This document shows, piece after piece, positions 32,443 through 40,328 of a stretch of 64,000 nucleotides of DNA. Source of the stretch: CAMLFJ01 sp035524955 (lineage in GTDB: Bacteria > Methylomirabilota > Methylomirabilia > Rokubacteriales > CSP1-6); the NCBI GenBank assembly GCA_035524955.1, contig DATLFG010000006.1:1-64000 (forward strand), written 5' to 3'. The notes beneath the pieces are model-generated. The model ran no database searches. It worked only from the letters and a program-made list of their open reading frames with translations, and was not told the origin of the DNA. Every line of letters starts with the position of its first letter. Within the stretch, counting starts at the first letter, position 1. The position numbers and the translations under genes are program-made.

Positions 32443-32743
32443 GAAGGGCCACGACGAGGCGGCGCCGGGCCCAGGAGTTGCTCGAGTTCGTCAAGATCGA
32501 GTGGCTCGCCGGCGAGTTCCCGGACAACTTCTCGTGTGGCCAGCAGAAGCTCGTGGACTTCATCCGATCCGCCGCCTGCGCGACCAGGGCCAGATGGTGC
32601 TCCTGGTCGAGCACGACATGAAGGTGGTCACGGGGCTCTGCGAGACGGGGGTCGTGCACGATCACGGCGAGCAGCTGGCCGAGGGTGCGCCGGATATCAT
32701 CCAGGCCGACGAGCGGGTCATTGAGGCTCATCTCGGCCGCTAG
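32436..32743 (+). pseudogene. livG remnant (ABC ATPase, deleted and frameshifted)
   Basis: One frame gives RRAQELLEFVKIEWLAGEF and NFSCGQQKLVDF, the helical region and signature (normally LSYGQQ) of LivG. The adjoining frame gives IRRLRDQGQMVLLVEHDMK, VVTGLCETGVV and ADERVIEAHLGR, its H-loop and C-terminus. The Walker B segment that should lie between QQKL and IRRLRDQG is deleted, Walker A is absent, and the frame shifts at about 32560. It cannot work. Its counterpart livF remnant is at 34849-34977. Confidence 0.85.
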
Positions 32744-34196
32744 CGCGCTGTTGCTCGCGTACCTGGTCTGGGGCTCGCGCGGGTGGCCCCTGATCCACGA
32801 CGCGCCGCTCATGCACTACATCGCCTGGCTGATCGGCCAGGGAGCGGTGCCGTACCGCGACGCCTTCGACATGAACCTGCCCGGTGTCTACCTCGTGCAC
32901 CTCGCGGTGCTCCACGTGGGCGGCCCCGGCGATCTCGCGTGGCGGGTGTTCGATCTGGGCTGGCTGGCCGTGATCTGCGGCCTACTCGCCGCATACTGCC
33001 GGCACGTCGGCGGCGGCTGGCCCGCCGTGGCCGGGCCACTGTTGTTCGGGCTCTACCATCTCAGTGGCGGCGCGTGGCACGCCGGCCAGCGCGACTTCCT
33101 GCTCTGCCTCTTCCTCCTGCTCGGGGCCTGGGGTGTCGCGCTTGGCACCGGGCAAGGGGCATCCGGGGCGCTGGTCTGGGGCGGGCTGGCGCTCGGCGCG
33201 GCCATGATGCTGAAGCCGCACGCCGCCCTCTACTGGGTGCTCTGTGCCGCGATCGCCGCCCGGGATCGGTCCCTCGCCCTGTCGGCCTGGCGCGCCGCCG
33301 GGCTCGTGGTCGCGGCCGGCCTGGTGGTGCCGTCGGTGGTGTTCGGGTGGCTGGCCTGGCGAGGCGGTCTGACGTCCTTCCTTGGCCTCTTCGTGGCGTA
33401 TGTCGTCCCGCTCTATGGCGGAGTGGGTCGGGCGTCCGTGTTGCAGGCGATCGACGGGCACCCCTTCGGTCGGCCGATGGCCCTGCTGTTCTTCGCACTT
33501 GTCGTGCTCGCGCTCTTGACCCCGCCGCCGCGGCAGCCCGCGTACAAGGGGCTCGCGCTGGTCGGGGTGCTGTACGGCCTCGGCCACTTCCTCCTGCAGG
33601 GGAAGGGCTGGGAGTACCATCTCTATCCGCTCGTCCTGTTCATCTGCGCGTTGGCCCCGGCCGCCGCCGTCTCGTGGCGCGGGATGGACTGGCCCCGCGT
33701 GCTCGACCTGTTCGGCGCGCGCCGGCCCATCGCGCTCGCCGTCTGGGCGCTCCTCGTGGTCGTGCTCGGCGCGAAGGGGGTCGAGGCCCTCGATGCGCCC
33801 TGGATCGCCGAGAAGGCGCGCCGCGTGGAGGCTCTGACACGCGATCTGGAGCCGCTCGTGCCCCCGGGCGCCACCGTGCAGATGATGGACACCACGTCGG
33901 GCGGCATCCACGCGCTGCTGCGCCTGGGATTGCGCCAGCCCACGCGCTTCATCTACGACTTCCACTTCTTCCACGACGTCGACGACCCGCGCATCCGCGC
34001 GCTCCGCGCCGAGTTGCTCGCGGGCCTCGCGTCGGGGCGCCCAGCCGCGGTCGTGGTCCTCGAGGAGAGCTGGCCCGAGCTCGGCTACGAGCGCCTGGCC
34101 GCGTTCCCCGAGCTCGCGCAGGCCCTCGAGCGCGCGTTTCCTCTCGTCGTCACCGGCGCCGGGTACCGGATCCATGCGAAGCGAAGCGATTCGTAG
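32721..34196 (+). CDS. Multi-pass membrane protein, GT-C glycosyltransferase-like
   Basis: About 491 residues with ten or so hydrophobic segments. The first loop (HDAPLMHYIAWLIGQGAVPYRDAFDMNLPGVYLVH) has the look of PMT/ArnT-type glycosyltransferases, where the Y-x-D and D-x-N-x-P-G pattern marks the outer catalytic loop. A soluble domain of about 130 residues follows the last helix. The start is uncertain: TTG at 32721 avoids most of the overlap with the livG remnant, while GTG at 32685 would add 12 residues read from livG DNA. It overlaps the methyltransferase gene by 23 bases, so the two are coupled. Confidence 0.72.
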   Translation: MRLISAASALLLAYLVWGSRGWPLIHDAPLMHYIAWLIGQGAVPYRDAFDMNLPGVYLVHLAVLHVGGPGDLAWRVFDLGWLAVICGLLAAYCRHVGGGWPAVAGPLLFGLYHLSGGAWHAGQRDFLLCLFLLLGAWGVALGTGQGASGALVWGGLALGAAMMLKPHAALYWVLCAAIAARDRSLALSAWRAAGLVVAAGLVVPSVVFGWLAWRGGLTSFLGLFVAYVVPLYGGVGRASVLQAIDGHPFGRPMALLFFALVVLALLTPPPRQPAYKGLALVGVLYGLGHFLLQGKGWEYHLYPLVLFICALAPAAAVSWRGMDWPRVLDLFGARRPIALAVWALLVVVLGAKGVEALDAPWIAEKARRVEALTRDLEPLVPPGATVQMMDTTSGGIHALLRLGLRQPTRFIYDFHFFHDVDDPRIRALRAELLAGLASGRPAAVVVLEESWPELGYERLAAFPELAQALERAFPLVVTGAGYRIHAKRSDS

Positions 34197-34821
34197 CGTG
34201 ATCCGTGCCTACGACGATCCGGTCGTGCGCGCCTACTGCTGGGGCCGCTTCTGGATCCTGCGGCAGCGCTTCCTCGACGAGATCGGCCAGTACCTGCCGC
34301 CGCGAGGCCGTGTGCTCGACCTAGGCTGTGGGTTCGGGCTCTTCTCGCTCTACTACGCGAGCGCCCATCCCGGGCTCGCCCTCGAGGGTCTCGATCGGAA
34401 CGCGCGGCGCATCGAGATGGCCCGAGCGGCCGCCGGACGGCTCGGCCTGTCGAACGTGCGCTACGAGGTCGGCGATGTCATGGAGTTTCGCGGCGGCGAG
34501 CGCTTCGACGCCGCCTACATGCTCGACATCGTCCACCACATTCCCGCGGAGGCGGTACGGCCCCTGCTCGAGCAGGTGGCCAAGACGCTGCCCGAGGGCG
34601 GGCGCCTGCTCGTCAAGGACGTCGATCGCCGGCCGGCCTACAAGCGCTGGTTCACCCACGCGCTGGACCGCGTCATGGATCCCCGCACGCCCGTCCGCTA
34701 CTGGGGCGCGGACGAGCTGCAGGCGCTCTTGGAAGACGTGGGGTTCGAGGTGCACCGGCACCTCATGGTGGACATCCTGCCCTATCCCCACGTGCTCTAC
34801 ATCGGGCGGCGCCGGCCATGA
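34174..34821 (+). CDS. Class I SAM-dependent methyltransferase
   Basis: A 215-residue Rossmann methyltransferase: motif I VLDLGCGFGLFSLYYA, acidic LEGLDRNARRIEMAR, and a post-motif AAYMLDIVHHIPAEA. It has an extra N-terminal helix pair (residues 1-45) and a C-terminal YIGRRRP. The target is unknown; the overlap with the membrane glycosyltransferase suggests a lipid or lipid-linked sugar. The pair sits between livG and livF remnants, as an inserted cassette would. Confidence 0.82.
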   Translation: MRSEAIRSVIRAYDDPVVRAYCWGRFWILRQRFLDEIGQYLPPRGRVLDLGCGFGLFSLYYASAHPGLALEGLDRNARRIEMARAAAGRLGLSNVRYEVGDVMEFRGGERFDAAYMLDIVHHIPAEAVRPLLEQVAKTLPEGGRLLVKDVDRRPAYKRWFTHALDRVMDPRTPVRYWGADELQALLEDVGFEVHRHLMVDILPYPHVLYIGRRRP

Positions 34822-34848
34822 GCGCCCCGGGCCCCCCGGTCCGGCTCC

Positions 34849-34977
34849 TACGGGCCGCAGGGCCGCATCGTCTTCCCCCAGATGACGGTGCCGGAGAACC
34901 TCGAGATGGGTGCCTACATCGAGCGGAACGGCCGCTGGATCCAGGAGGCGCTCGAGCGCGTCTACCTGGGCGGCTGA
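34849..34977 (+). pseudogene. livF remnant (ABC ATPase fragment)
   Basis: The frame ending at 34977 reads GPQGRIVFPQMTVPENLEMG and ends IQEALERVYLGG. The first part is the Q-loop region of LivF and the final RVYLGG is its C-terminus, so about 120 internal residues including signature and Walker B are gone, and Walker A is missing upstream. It matches no nearby gene and is only a stump. Confidence 0.8.
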
Positions 34978-35001
34978 CCGGCCACGAGGTTCGGGTAGAA
35001 T
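34974..35001 (+). promoter_or_regulatory. Promoter of the 105-residue gene, leaderless geometry
   Basis: CTGACC (34974-34979), a 16-base spacer and TAGAAT (34996-35001). The GTG at 35009 lies eight bases after the -10, with no Shine-Dalgarno, as for the gene at 24623. Confidence 0.55.
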
Positions 35002-35008
35002 GTGCCCC

Positions 35009-35326
35009 GTGAAGCGCACGCCCGCACTCCTTCTGGCCGTCCTGCTCTACGTCACGCTCGACCTGTCGCTCCCCGCGATGCCGGGAGCCTTCGTCTTCGA
35101 CTCGTCGTGCTCGGTGGAGAGCGCCCGGATTCGCGCCCGTGCCGCGGTCGAGGTCGTCGTGCTGCCCGCGCCGCCCCGTGACGCGTTCGTCCTGCTCCGG
35201 CCGCCGCTCGACGTCGGGGATTGCCTCGCGCCGGCCGAATCGGTCCTGCGTGGGCGCCGCCCCGTTCCGAGCTGGCGATCACGGCTGCTCCACGATCCCG
35301 CGCCTCCATCCGAAGAGCCGCACTAG
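35009..35326 (+). CDS. Small exported hypothetical protein
   Basis: A 105-residue protein that I do not assign to a family. The N-terminus KRTPALLLAVLLYVTLDLSL is a signal peptide or membrane anchor, then comes PAMPGAFVFDSSCSVES and a moderately basic rest with no further helix. It contains two cysteines (in SSCSVES and GDCLAPAES) that could pair if exported. The GTG at 35009 is chosen because the in-frame ATG at 35000 overlaps the -10 hexamer. The protein-like codon pattern and a clean promoter support it as a real gene. Confidence 0.65.
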   Translation: MKRTPALLLAVLLYVTLDLSLPAMPGAFVFDSSCSVESARIRARAAVEVVVLPAPPRDAFVLLRPPLDVGDCLAPAESVLRGRRPVPSWRSRLLHDPAPPSEEPH

Positions 35327-35409
35327 CTCCTCCCCTCGGTGTGGTCGGGACGGCCCCATGGCGGGGCTTGTCCGTCTTCATCACACTCGATCGGCGCGGA
35401 GGAACCGCC

Positions 35410-35499
35410 ATGAAGCGGGGATGCGAAGGGATTGCCGTCGGTGGCAGCATGCTCGTGATCACGTTCGCGCTCATCGCCGCCGCCGAGTGGCGGTTCTGA
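35410..35499 (+). CDS. Small membrane peptide (29 residues)
   Basis: The ATG at 35410 has a strong GGAGGA six bases upstream. The product is a short basic head (MKRGCEG), a hydrophobic stretch from IAVGGSMLVI to LIAAA and the tail EWRF, so a single membrane span is likely. It sits 11 bases before the next start. The function is unknown; the ribosome site and neighbour spacing are the main support. Confidence 0.55.
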   Translation: MKRGCEGIAVGGSMLVITFALIAAAEWRF

Positions 35500-35509
35500 G
35501 GAGGCGGCG

Positions 35510-35854
35510 ATGCCGAGGGTGGGGCCGGTCATCGTGGATCCACGGGCGGGCGCTCGTTGCCGGGTCACGCTCGACGGCGGCGAGAAGATCATCGTCCGCC
35601 AGCGGAAGGGCGGCCTCGACGGGGGCCTGCTCACGATCGAGGTCTCGAAGCTCATGGGCTTTGCCTCGGATCGTATCTTCGCGTGTAACCTGGATAGCCC
35701 GGCGGGTCGATCGGTGCTCGCCTGGCTGACCCGTGGCGCGGAGCCCGGCAGCTTCGCGGCCACCCCGCTGGGCGCCGCCGTCGCATTCGTGAAGGACGTG
35801 GGAACGCTCGCCGAGCTCCGGAGGAGAAGCGCGGCCCTGATGTCGAGCCGGTAG
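35510..35854 (+). CDS. Hypothetical protein (114 residues)
   Basis: No family is recognised. The protein is soluble, begins with beta-type sequence (GPVIVDPRAGARCRVTLDGG, EKIIVRQRKGG), has LTIEVSKLMGFASDRIFACNLDSPAGRS in the middle and ends in a helical Arg-rich tail. A GAGGAGG ribosome site lies just before the ATG, overlapping the end of the 29-residue gene, so the two are probably translated from one mRNA. Confidence 0.6.
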   Translation: MPRVGPVIVDPRAGARCRVTLDGGEKIIVRQRKGGLDGGLLTIEVSKLMGFASDRIFACNLDSPAGRSVLAWLTRGAEPGSFAATPLGAAVAFVKDVGTLAELRRRSAALMSSR

Positions 35855-35955
35855 CGGGCCGGCCGGGTCGGATGGGGGCCCATTTTCTGGCTAGGATTCC
35901 GGCGCGGGGTTGAGTATATTCGATGGGGTTTTTCCAGGGAGACAGCCTGAACTTC

Positions 35956-37011
35956 ATGCGCGTCCCACGTTCCGCCGTCCTCGGTAGTGCGGCCATCGCG
36001 GCCGTCCTGATAGGGATCTTGATCGGCTTTCCCATCTCCGCCGCCAAGTCCGCCACCACCCCGAGCCAGAAGGCGGGAGCCAAGGGCCATGAGGCCGGGG
36101 CCGGGGCCATCGACCCTCGGATCATCGAGCGGGGCAAGCAGACCTTCGCAACATACTGCACGAACTGCCACGGGGCCGACGCCAAGGGCGACGGGATTGC
36201 CGGGCAGAACCTGCCCATCAAGCCCCAGAACCTGACGGAGGGGCGCATCCTCAACGCCCTGCCGGACCACTTCCTCTTCAATGTCATCGCCCACGGGGGC
36301 CAGGAGGTCGGGCTCTCGCCGCTGATGCCGAACTTCAAGCCCTTCCTGTCCGACGTGCAGATCAGGGAGGTCATCGCTTACGTCCGGACGCTGGCCGAGC
36401 CCGCGTTCGATCCGGCGAAGACGCTGCCGGTCGCCACCAAGCGGCAGGGCCCGGTGCAGCCGATCTTCTTCAGCCACGTGATCCACGCCGGCTCGTACCA
36501 GATCGCCTGCCAGTACTGCCACGCGGGCGCGCGGCGCAGCAGCGCGGCGGGCCTGCCGTCGGTGGAGCGCTGCATGGGCTGCCACAAGATCGTGGCCGCC
36601 CAGGGCAATCCCGAGGTCCAGAAGCTGCACGGCTACTGGGAGCGCAAGGAGCCGATCCCCTGGATCCGCATCTTCAAGGTGCCCGAGCACGCTCAGTTCA
36701 CCCACAAGCCCCACGTGCAGGCCGGCGTGCAGTGCCAGACCTGTCACGGCCGCATCGAGGCCATGGAGCGCGTGCACGCCGAGACCGGGCAGAGCATCGT
36801 CAACGACCTGCTGAACCTCGCGCTGGTCCCCGCCAAGCCGCCCAAGCTCACCATGGGCTGGTGCGTGGAGTGCCATCGCACCGTCAACGCCAAGGGCGTG
36901 CAGGGCGTGCAGACCGCGGCGGACGCGCCGATCCCGTCGGTGCACGTGCCCCCGGGTAGCGAGAGCGCCCGCCGCAACGCCCCTCTCGAGTGCGTGACCT
37001 GCCACCACTAG
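35956..37011 (+). CDS. Hexaheme c-type cytochrome, membrane-anchored
   Basis: A 351-residue exported protein with an N-terminal anchor (residues 5-25) and six CxxCH heme sites: CTNCH, CQYCH, CMGCH, CQTCH, CVECH and, two residues from the end, CVTCH. The first heme lies in a mono-heme cytochrome c domain (axial Met in LMPNF, followed by VIAYVRTLAEP); the other five form a class-III/cytochrome c7-like multiheme domain (FSHVIHAG, FTHKPHVQAG supply His ligands). This two-part layout is close to ActA of alternative complex III and to other periplasmic electron carriers, but no act or nrf genes are adjacent. ATG 35923 is an alternative start. A REP-like hairpin follows. Confidence 0.88.
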   Translation: MRVPRSAVLGSAAIAAVLIGILIGFPISAAKSATTPSQKAGAKGHEAGAGAIDPRIIERGKQTFATYCTNCHGADAKGDGIAGQNLPIKPQNLTEGRILNALPDHFLFNVIAHGGQEVGLSPLMPNFKPFLSDVQIREVIAYVRTLAEPAFDPAKTLPVATKRQGPVQPIFFSHVIHAGSYQIACQYCHAGARRSSAAGLPSVERCMGCHKIVAAQGNPEVQKLHGYWERKEPIPWIRIFKVPEHAQFTHKPHVQAGVQCQTCHGRIEAMERVHAETGQSIVNDLLNLALVPAKPPKLTMGWCVECHRTVNAKGVQGVQTAADAPIPSVHVPPGSESARRNAPLECVTCHH

Positions 37012-37018
37012 TGGATCG

Positions 37019-37037
37019 CTCTCCCCTCCGGGGAGAG
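37019..37037. repeat. REP-like hairpin after the cytochrome gene
   Basis: An 8-bp stem CTCTCCCC/GGGGAGAG with a 3-base loop, 8 bases after the stop, followed by GGCCGGGTGAGGA. It is the shortest member of the family at 16385-16467 and 26085-26120 and may serve as a terminator. Confidence 0.75.
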
Positions 37038-37081
37038 GGCCGGGTGAGGAGCGCGGCGGGAGAGTAGAGGGCGGGCCGTCC

Positions 37082-37867
37082 ATGCGGGTGATCATCACCA
37101 CCCTTCTCTTCTATGGCGCCGCGATCGCGGCGGTCTTCGGGCTGCAGCTCGTGGCGGTGACCGCGCTCGTGACCCGGCGGGCCGGCACGTTGGACCTCGA
37201 GCGCGACGGCCTCGCCGCTCTCCTCGTGGGCGTGCCCGCCTCGTCGCTGGCCCTCATCGCGATCGCGTGGCTCGCGGCGGGCCGCCCCCGGCGCGAGGGT
37301 CTGCGCCTGCTCCCGGGCCGAGTGTCCGCCGGTGCCCTCACCGCGATGATCGTGGGGATCCTCGCGCTGAGCCAGGCGCTCGAGTCGCTCGCGCTCCTGC
37401 TCGGCGTGGGCCCCGGAGCCAACCTCGACTGGATCGCCCGGACGCTCGCCGGGGCCGGGCCGGTCGGCCTCCTGCTGGCGGTGCTCGTGATCGGCGGTCT
37501 GGCGCCGGTCGGGGAGGAGCTGTTTTTCCGCGGGTTCATGCTGACGCGGCTGCGGCGGGTGTGGAGCGCGGGGCCCGCCATCCTGGTGACCGCGCTCGCC
37601 TTCGGGCTGATGCACGGCGAGTGGGCGCACGGGGCGCTGGCCACCGGGATGGGGCTCTACCTCGGGCTGGTCACGGAGCGGTCCGGCAGCGTGATCCCGG
37701 CGGTGATCTGCCACGTGGCCAACAACACGACCTCGGTGCTGCTCTCGGCCGCGATCGGCTCGCCCGAGGGGCGCGAGGTGAACGTGGCGCTGCTCGTGAT
37801 CACCGCGGTCGTCTTCGCCGGATCGCTCCGGTGGCTGCCTCCGCCCGCGCCCGCGGAAGCGCCCTGA
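37082..37867 (+). CDS. CPBP-family intramembrane metalloprotease
   Basis: A 261-residue protein with seven or eight hydrophobic segments. The conserved motifs of the CAAX-protease/bacteriocin-processing (CPBP, Rce1-like) family are intact: EExxxR in VGEELFFRGFML, the His in FGLMHGEWAHG and the HxxxN in CHVANNTTSV. These form the intramembrane zinc-type active site. Bacterial members process peptides or act in immunity to bacteriocins; the substrate is unknown. It is expressed apart from its neighbours as far as can be seen. Confidence 0.88.
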   Translation: MRVIITTLLFYGAAIAAVFGLQLVAVTALVTRRAGTLDLERDGLAALLVGVPASSLALIAIAWLAAGRPRREGLRLLPGRVSAGALTAMIVGILALSQALESLALLLGVGPGANLDWIARTLAGAGPVGLLLAVLVIGGLAPVGEELFFRGFMLTRLRRVWSAGPAILVTALAFGLMHGEWAHGALATGMGLYLGLVTERSGSVIPAVICHVANNTTSVLLSAAIGSPEGREVNVALLVITAVVFAGSLRWLPPPAPAEAP

Positions 37868-37882
37868 GGGGCGCGGCCGCGC

Positions 37883-39244
37883 TCAGCGGCCGGGAGCGAG
37901 GATCGCGGTCAGGCTGCGGAGATCGGGGCAGGTGTCGAGCGACTCGACGATCCGCGCCACCGAGTCCACGCGGTCGGCGGGGAGCACGAGCGCGGCGCAC
38001 TCCTCGAACTTCTCCCGCAGCGCCTCGAGCGTCAGCGGATTGCCGGGATGGCCCGGCACCGGCCGGGGGCTGATGCTGGCCGAGCGACCGCCCTTCAATC
38101 GCACGGTCATGCGGGTCCACATGTGGCGCTCGAGATCGGTGGGGATCTCCGGATCCACCACCACCCGGATCCGCTCCATCAAGCGTCGCAGATCGGGATC
38201 CTGCGCGCGATCGTCCTGGAAGGTGGCCATGCCGACGCGACCGTCCATGAGCGCGGCCGCCGCCGAGAACTCGGCGGAGAACTTCGCCTCGAGCCCGGTC
38301 CGCGGGCGCGAGTGGATCAGGATGCGCGGCACGCCCGCGGCCACGCCGACCGTCACCTCCTCGACCTCGTCGGCCCGGATGCCCTCGACCCGCCGGAGCT
38401 CGAGCGCGCCGTCGATGATCGAGTGCGTGCACGCGCAGGATGGATAGGGTTTCACCGCGACCCCGGTGGTCAGGATCTTCCACGGCGCCGCGAGCGTCCC
38501 GAGCGGCTCGAGCGCGAGCTTGCCCGCGCCCAGCACGCGGAAGAAGCCCTGAGGGCCTTCCAGCGCATGCTCGGAGGCGGTCCAGCCCTCGCGCGCCAGC
38601 AGCGCCGACAGCACGCCGCTTCGCGCGGCGTGTCCGGCGTGGAAGGGCTTGGTCATGGTGCCGAAGTTCTCCTTCAGCCCCGAGGACTGCGACGCGGCCA
38701 CCGCGAGGGCGTGGCGGGTCTGGGCGCCGTCGAGCCCGAGCAGCCGCGCCGCCGTCGCCGCCGCGCCCAGCGTGCCGAGCGTACAGGTGGCGTGCCAGCC
38801 GTGAGCGTAGTGGGCCGGGTTGATCACCTCGGCCAGCGTGGTCTCGACCTCGAAGCCCAGCAGGAAGGCGTGGAGCACCGCGCGGCCGTCGGCCAGCGCC
38901 AGCTCGCCCGCGGCGAGCGCCGCCGCCAGCACCGGCGCGGAGGGGTGGCCCATCAGGGCGAAGTTGGTGTCGTCGAAGTCGAGCGCGTGGGCGGCGGTGC
39001 CGTTGCAGAGCGCGGCCCACACCGCGCCGGTGCGGTGGCCGGTGCCCACCACCGTGGCCAGCGGGGCGCCGCCCTCCATCCGGGCCACCCGCTGCAGGAT
39101 CCGCGCGGCCGGCTCGACGGAGCCGGCCAGCATCACGCCCAGGCAGTCGAGGATGGCCCGCCGGGCGGCGTCCAGCGCGGGCTCGGGGCAGTCCTCGTAG
39201 CGGCTCTTGGTGACGAACTCGGCCAGCAGCGCGGTGGCGTTCAT
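37883..39244 (-). CDS. MmgE/PrpD-family protein
   Basis: A 453-residue protein of the 2-methylcitrate dehydratase/cis-aconitate decarboxylase superfamily: HALDFDDTNFALMGHPSAPV (with the family's DFDD), GFEVETTLAEVINPAHYAHGWHATCTLGT, and KPYPSCACTHSIIDGALEL. Members eliminate water from 2-methylcitrate, decarboxylate aconitate or isomerise related acids; none can be chosen from context. The start ATG overlaps the stop of the upstream membrane gene (ATGA), so the two are cotranscribed leftward. Confidence 0.88.
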   Translation of the reverse strand: MNATALLAEFVTKSRYEDCPEPALDAARRAILDCLGVMLAGSVEPAARILQRVARMEGGAPLATVVGTGHRTGAVWAALCNGTAAHALDFDDTNFALMGHPSAPVLAAALAAGELALADGRAVLHAFLLGFEVETTLAEVINPAHYAHGWHATCTLGTLGAAATAARLLGLDGAQTRHALAVAASQSSGLKENFGTMTKPFHAGHAARSGVLSALLAREGWTASEHALEGPQGFFRVLGAGKLALEPLGTLAAPWKILTTGVAVKPYPSCACTHSIIDGALELRRVEGIRADEVEEVTVGVAAGVPRILIHSRPRTGLEAKFSAEFSAAAALMDGRVGMATFQDDRAQDPDLRRLMERIRVVVDPEIPTDLERHMWTRMTVRLKGGRSASISPRPVPGHPGNPLTLEALREKFEECAALVLPADRVDSVARIVESLDTCPDLRSLTAILAPGR

Positions 39245-40254
39245 GGGCGGGAGCCTATCACAGCCCTGGGGCCCCCCATATCCGGGGTCAGCCGGTGCCA
39301 GTCCCGGCAGTACTTGAGCAGCAGGCCGCTCACGAGCAGGAGCTCGGCCAGGAGCTCCAGGGGCTCCTCCAGCGGGTAGCGAAAAAACGGATGCCGCACG
39401 CTCAGCAGCGTGTCGTCCACGTCGAGCGTCTGCGCCAGCACCTGGGCCACCACCGCCGCGTAGAGCGGCAGCGTGGTCGGATCGAACATCTCCCGCCGGA
39501 CGAAGCCGACCGTGAGATAGCCGCGATGCCAGACCGTGCCGAGCACGAGCAGCGCCGAGAGGGCGACGGGGATCGCGACCCAGGGGTAGTGCCACGCCAC
39601 CTTGAGCAGATCGTGAGCGGAGCCCAGGTAGACGTCGGCGGCGCCGACGCGGCCGATGAGGGGACTCACCAGACCGAACCAGTCCATCTCCTCGAGGGCC
39701 AGCACCCCGCAGAAGATGGCGACGAAGCGGTAGCATCGCGCGTCCGGCGCCGGCCCCAGCAGGGCGGCGTGTCGCCAGGCGATCCAGGCGGCCGCGAGAT
39801 AGAGCGTGGCCTCGGCGGGCTCGGCGAGGCCCCACTCGCGCGTGAGCGCGCGCGCGTAGGCGGGCCACACCAGCGAGATGAGGCCGAGGACGGCCAGCGG
39901 CGCCACCGTGGCCGTCCCGAGGAGGGCGAGTCGTCGCGCAGGAGCCAGCCTGACCAGCGCGGCCAGCCCGCGCGGGGCGGTCGGCAGCAGGCCGAAGAGA
40001 AAGAGCAGCGCGCCCGCGTGGGCCAGGATCATGGCGGGCTCGCGATACCGGCGGAGGTTGAGATCGAGAATCGGATTGCCGGGGATGGTGAGCAGCGTCA
40101 CCACGACGAGGATGAGCGAGCCGAGCCAGAGGGCGTAGGGTGCGTAGGGTCGGCTCCACGTCGCGGCGGCCCACGCCGCGGTCGTCAACCGGCCGTGGCC
40201 CGCGGCACGGGTCCGCCCGTGGTCGCGAGAAACGTCCGACGTGGTGGGCCGCAT
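39241..40254 (-). CDS. Multi-pass membrane protein of unknown function
   Basis: A 337-residue protein with about eight hydrophobic segments (for example PYALWLGSLILVVVTLLTI, LALLGTATVAPLAVLGLISLVW, IPVALSALLVLGTV). A conserved-looking loop is FCGVLALEEMDWFGLVSPLIG, and an HPFFRYPLEEPLELLAELLL segment precedes the last helix. I do not recognise the family. I start at 40254 (MRPTTSDVS); an upstream ATG would add 13 residues of unlikely sequence. It is translationally coupled to the MmgE/PrpD gene. Confidence 0.7.
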   Translation of the reverse strand: MRPTTSDVSRDHGRTRAAGHGRLTTAAWAAATWSRPYAPYALWLGSLILVVVTLLTIPGNPILDLNLRRYREPAMILAHAGALLFLFGLLPTAPRGLAALVRLAPARRLALLGTATVAPLAVLGLISLVWPAYARALTREWGLAEPAEATLYLAAAWIAWRHAALLGPAPDARCYRFVAIFCGVLALEEMDWFGLVSPLIGRVGAADVYLGSAHDLLKVAWHYPWVAIPVALSALLVLGTVWHRGYLTVGFVRREMFDPTTLPLYAAVVAQVLAQTLDVDDTLLSVRHPFFRYPLEEPLELLAELLLVSGLLLKYCRDWHRLTPDMGGPRAVIGSRP

Positions 40255-40328
40255 GGAGGTCAATCTAGCACGCCGGTGGCGGATGCCTGGCACGGCCGGC
40301 GCGGGACGGGTATGATCGGGCCTCGACC

